Notes under the pieces: model-generated
What the model was told of the DNA's origin: nothing
What the model saw: the letters and a program-made list of their open reading frames with translations, nothing else
The model's database searches: none
NCBI RefSeq assembly: GCF_001418085.1
Contig: NZ_LIQH01000024.1
Location: forward strand, 42,833 to 106,832
DNA length: 64,000 nt
Origin: Lacinutrix algicola
Lineage (GTDB): Bacteria; Bacteroidota; Bacteroidia; Flavobacteriales; Flavobacteriaceae
Direction: 5' to 3'
Program-made: the position numbers and the translations under genes
Shown: piece by piece, positions 63,112 through 64,000 of the stretch
Layout of the letters: every line of letters begins with the position of its first letter
Numbering within the stretch: the stretch's first letter is position 1

Positions 63112-63915
63112 TTAAATAGTATCTAAAAATGCTTTAAATGCATTTCTATAACCTTGAAAACCTTTTGTTGATTTCCACAATACACGAGAACCATGAATCC
63201 CTTCTTCGATAGGCTTATAATGCGTAAGGTTTTCTGTTTTCATTTTACTCACTAAAGTGCTTAAGTCTTTTGTTTCACCTAACGATGCAGTAACAAAAGT
63301 AGGTTTATCTAAATCTTTAATTTCATTTTGAATATTCATTCCTTTATAATATTCTCCTGGACTAAAAGCTGCAACTGCCTTAATCTTATTGTTTTTCTCT
63401 CCTATTAGCATTGCTAAAGTCGCAGAATAAGAACTTCCAACAAGTAATAATTGAGTATTATCATTTGTCTTATACACATAATCTATAGCAGCAATAATAT
63501 CTTGCTTACCATTAATATATTCTGTCTCTAAGTTTTTTGACTTAGCCAACTTAGCCGTTTCATTAATAACATCATTTACTCCGTCACCAGAACGTTGATC
63601 TATCGCCATAACAGAATAACCATAACTATTTAAAAGTAAAGCGGTGTCTATATATTCTCCACGACTAAAACCTGCTTGATGGCATAACAAAACACTAATT
63701 GGATTATCATCGACTTTATAAACATCTGCTGTAATAGTTAAACCATCTAAAGATGGAAATGTTACGGTTTCCTTTGTCATTTCTTTTGTATTATTATTGT
63801 TAACCAAATCTATCTTATCATGCTTCGTTGAAACATCATTTAAAACATTATTCTTATCGCTTTTACAAGATGAGATTATAAATATAAGAGCTAATAATAT
63901 AATATTTTTTTTCAT
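63112..63915 (-). CDS. Alpha/beta-hydrolase lipoprotein (dienelactone-hydrolase-like)
   Basis: This 267-residue protein has a lipoprotein signal ending at Cys17 (IISSC), an alpha/beta-hydrolase fold with HQAGFSRGEY for the oxyanion side and the nucleophile in VGSSYSATLAM, a G-x-S-x-S variant. A C-terminal His lies in IHGSRVLW. Substrate unknown. It is the last gene on this side, converging on murF with only 7 bp between the stop codons. No gene was seen in 63916-64000. Confidence 0.82.
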   Translation of the reverse strand: MKKNIILLALIFIISSCKSDKNNVLNDVSTKHDKIDLVNNNNTKEMTKETVTFPSLDGLTITADVYKVDDNPISVLLCHQAGFSRGEYIDTALLLNSYGYSVMAIDQRSGDGVNDVINETAKLAKSKNLETEYINGKQDIIAAIDYVYKTNDNTQLLLVGSSYSATLAMLIGEKNNKIKAVAAFSPGEYYKGMNIQNEIKDLDKPTFVTASLGETKDLSTLVSKMKTENLTHYKPIEEGIHGSRVLWKSTKGFQGYRNAFKAFLDTI

Positions 63916-64000
63916 TATTAAATTTTAAAATAAAGGTATAAAAATAGTTTCTAAAAACAGAATTGTATAAAAACAAAAAAATCTCAATGACTAATCATTG

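Noticed and set aside
1..64000. tRNA or rRNA genes, CRISPR arrays, complete insertion sequences, prophage
   Set aside because: None were found on reading; no transposase, integrase, cas or phage structural genes are present.

Overview
The window is AT-rich chromosomal DNA from a marine member of the Bacteroidota, almost certainly the Flavobacteriaceae. The evidence is two SusC/SusD pairs, type IX secretion and gliding genes (porU, porV, gldJ), a T9SS cargo protein with a C-terminal sorting domain, and Bacteroidota-type promoters (TTG, 19 bp, TAnnTTTG). No tRNA, rRNA, CRISPR array, prophage or complete insertion sequence was seen.

Positions 1-22,732, all on the minus strand, are an alginate utilisation locus. 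Reading along the minus strand it encodes a PL6 lyase, a PL17 lyase and KdgF; then susC2-susD2, two PKD-containing surface lipoproteins and a PL7 lyase; then susC1-susD1; a GntR/FadR-type regulator; and an MFS transporter, an SDR-type DEH reductase and 2-keto-3-deoxygluconate kinase (cut by the window edge). Together they cover alginate binding, cleavage, import, conversion to DEH and KDG, and phosphorylation to KDPG. Three promoters (susC1, susC2, PL6) share one layout: an exact TTG-N19-TATATTTG promoter whose -7 box is overlapped by two tandem TTGGTTTACCAA-like palindromes spaced 13 bp apart. A single related palindrome lies just upstream of the GntR start. A small RNA candidate lies on the opposite strand inside the susC1 leader.

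Positions 23,335-30,445 (plus strand) encode glycogen synthesis (glgA-glgC-glgB) and a GH31 alpha-glucosidase. Positions 30,515-32,113 (minus) hold two rhodanese proteins and two redoxin genes that appear fused out of frame by a deletion. Positions 32,181-39,384 (plus) are a trp operon (EGDCFBA). It is preceded by a short leader peptide with three consecutive Trp codons and a terminator, a classical attenuator layout. The operon contains repeat-like inserts, most clearly between trpB and trpA.

The rest is mostly housekeeping: an acetyltransferase, trmL, an EF-hand protein, a T9SS cargo protein, an RhlE-type RNA helicase, a transglutaminase-like protein, an SDR, an M28 peptidase, pyruvate dehydrogenase pdhA-pdhC, cdd, porV, porU, gldJ, murF and a lipoprotein alpha/beta hydrolase.

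The most interesting regulatory clue is that the pdhA promoter region carries exact copies of both motifs found at the alginate promoters. This suggests that pyruvate oxidation is coordinated with alginate breakdown, which ends in pyruvate. All functional calls come from reading the sequence; no database search was run.
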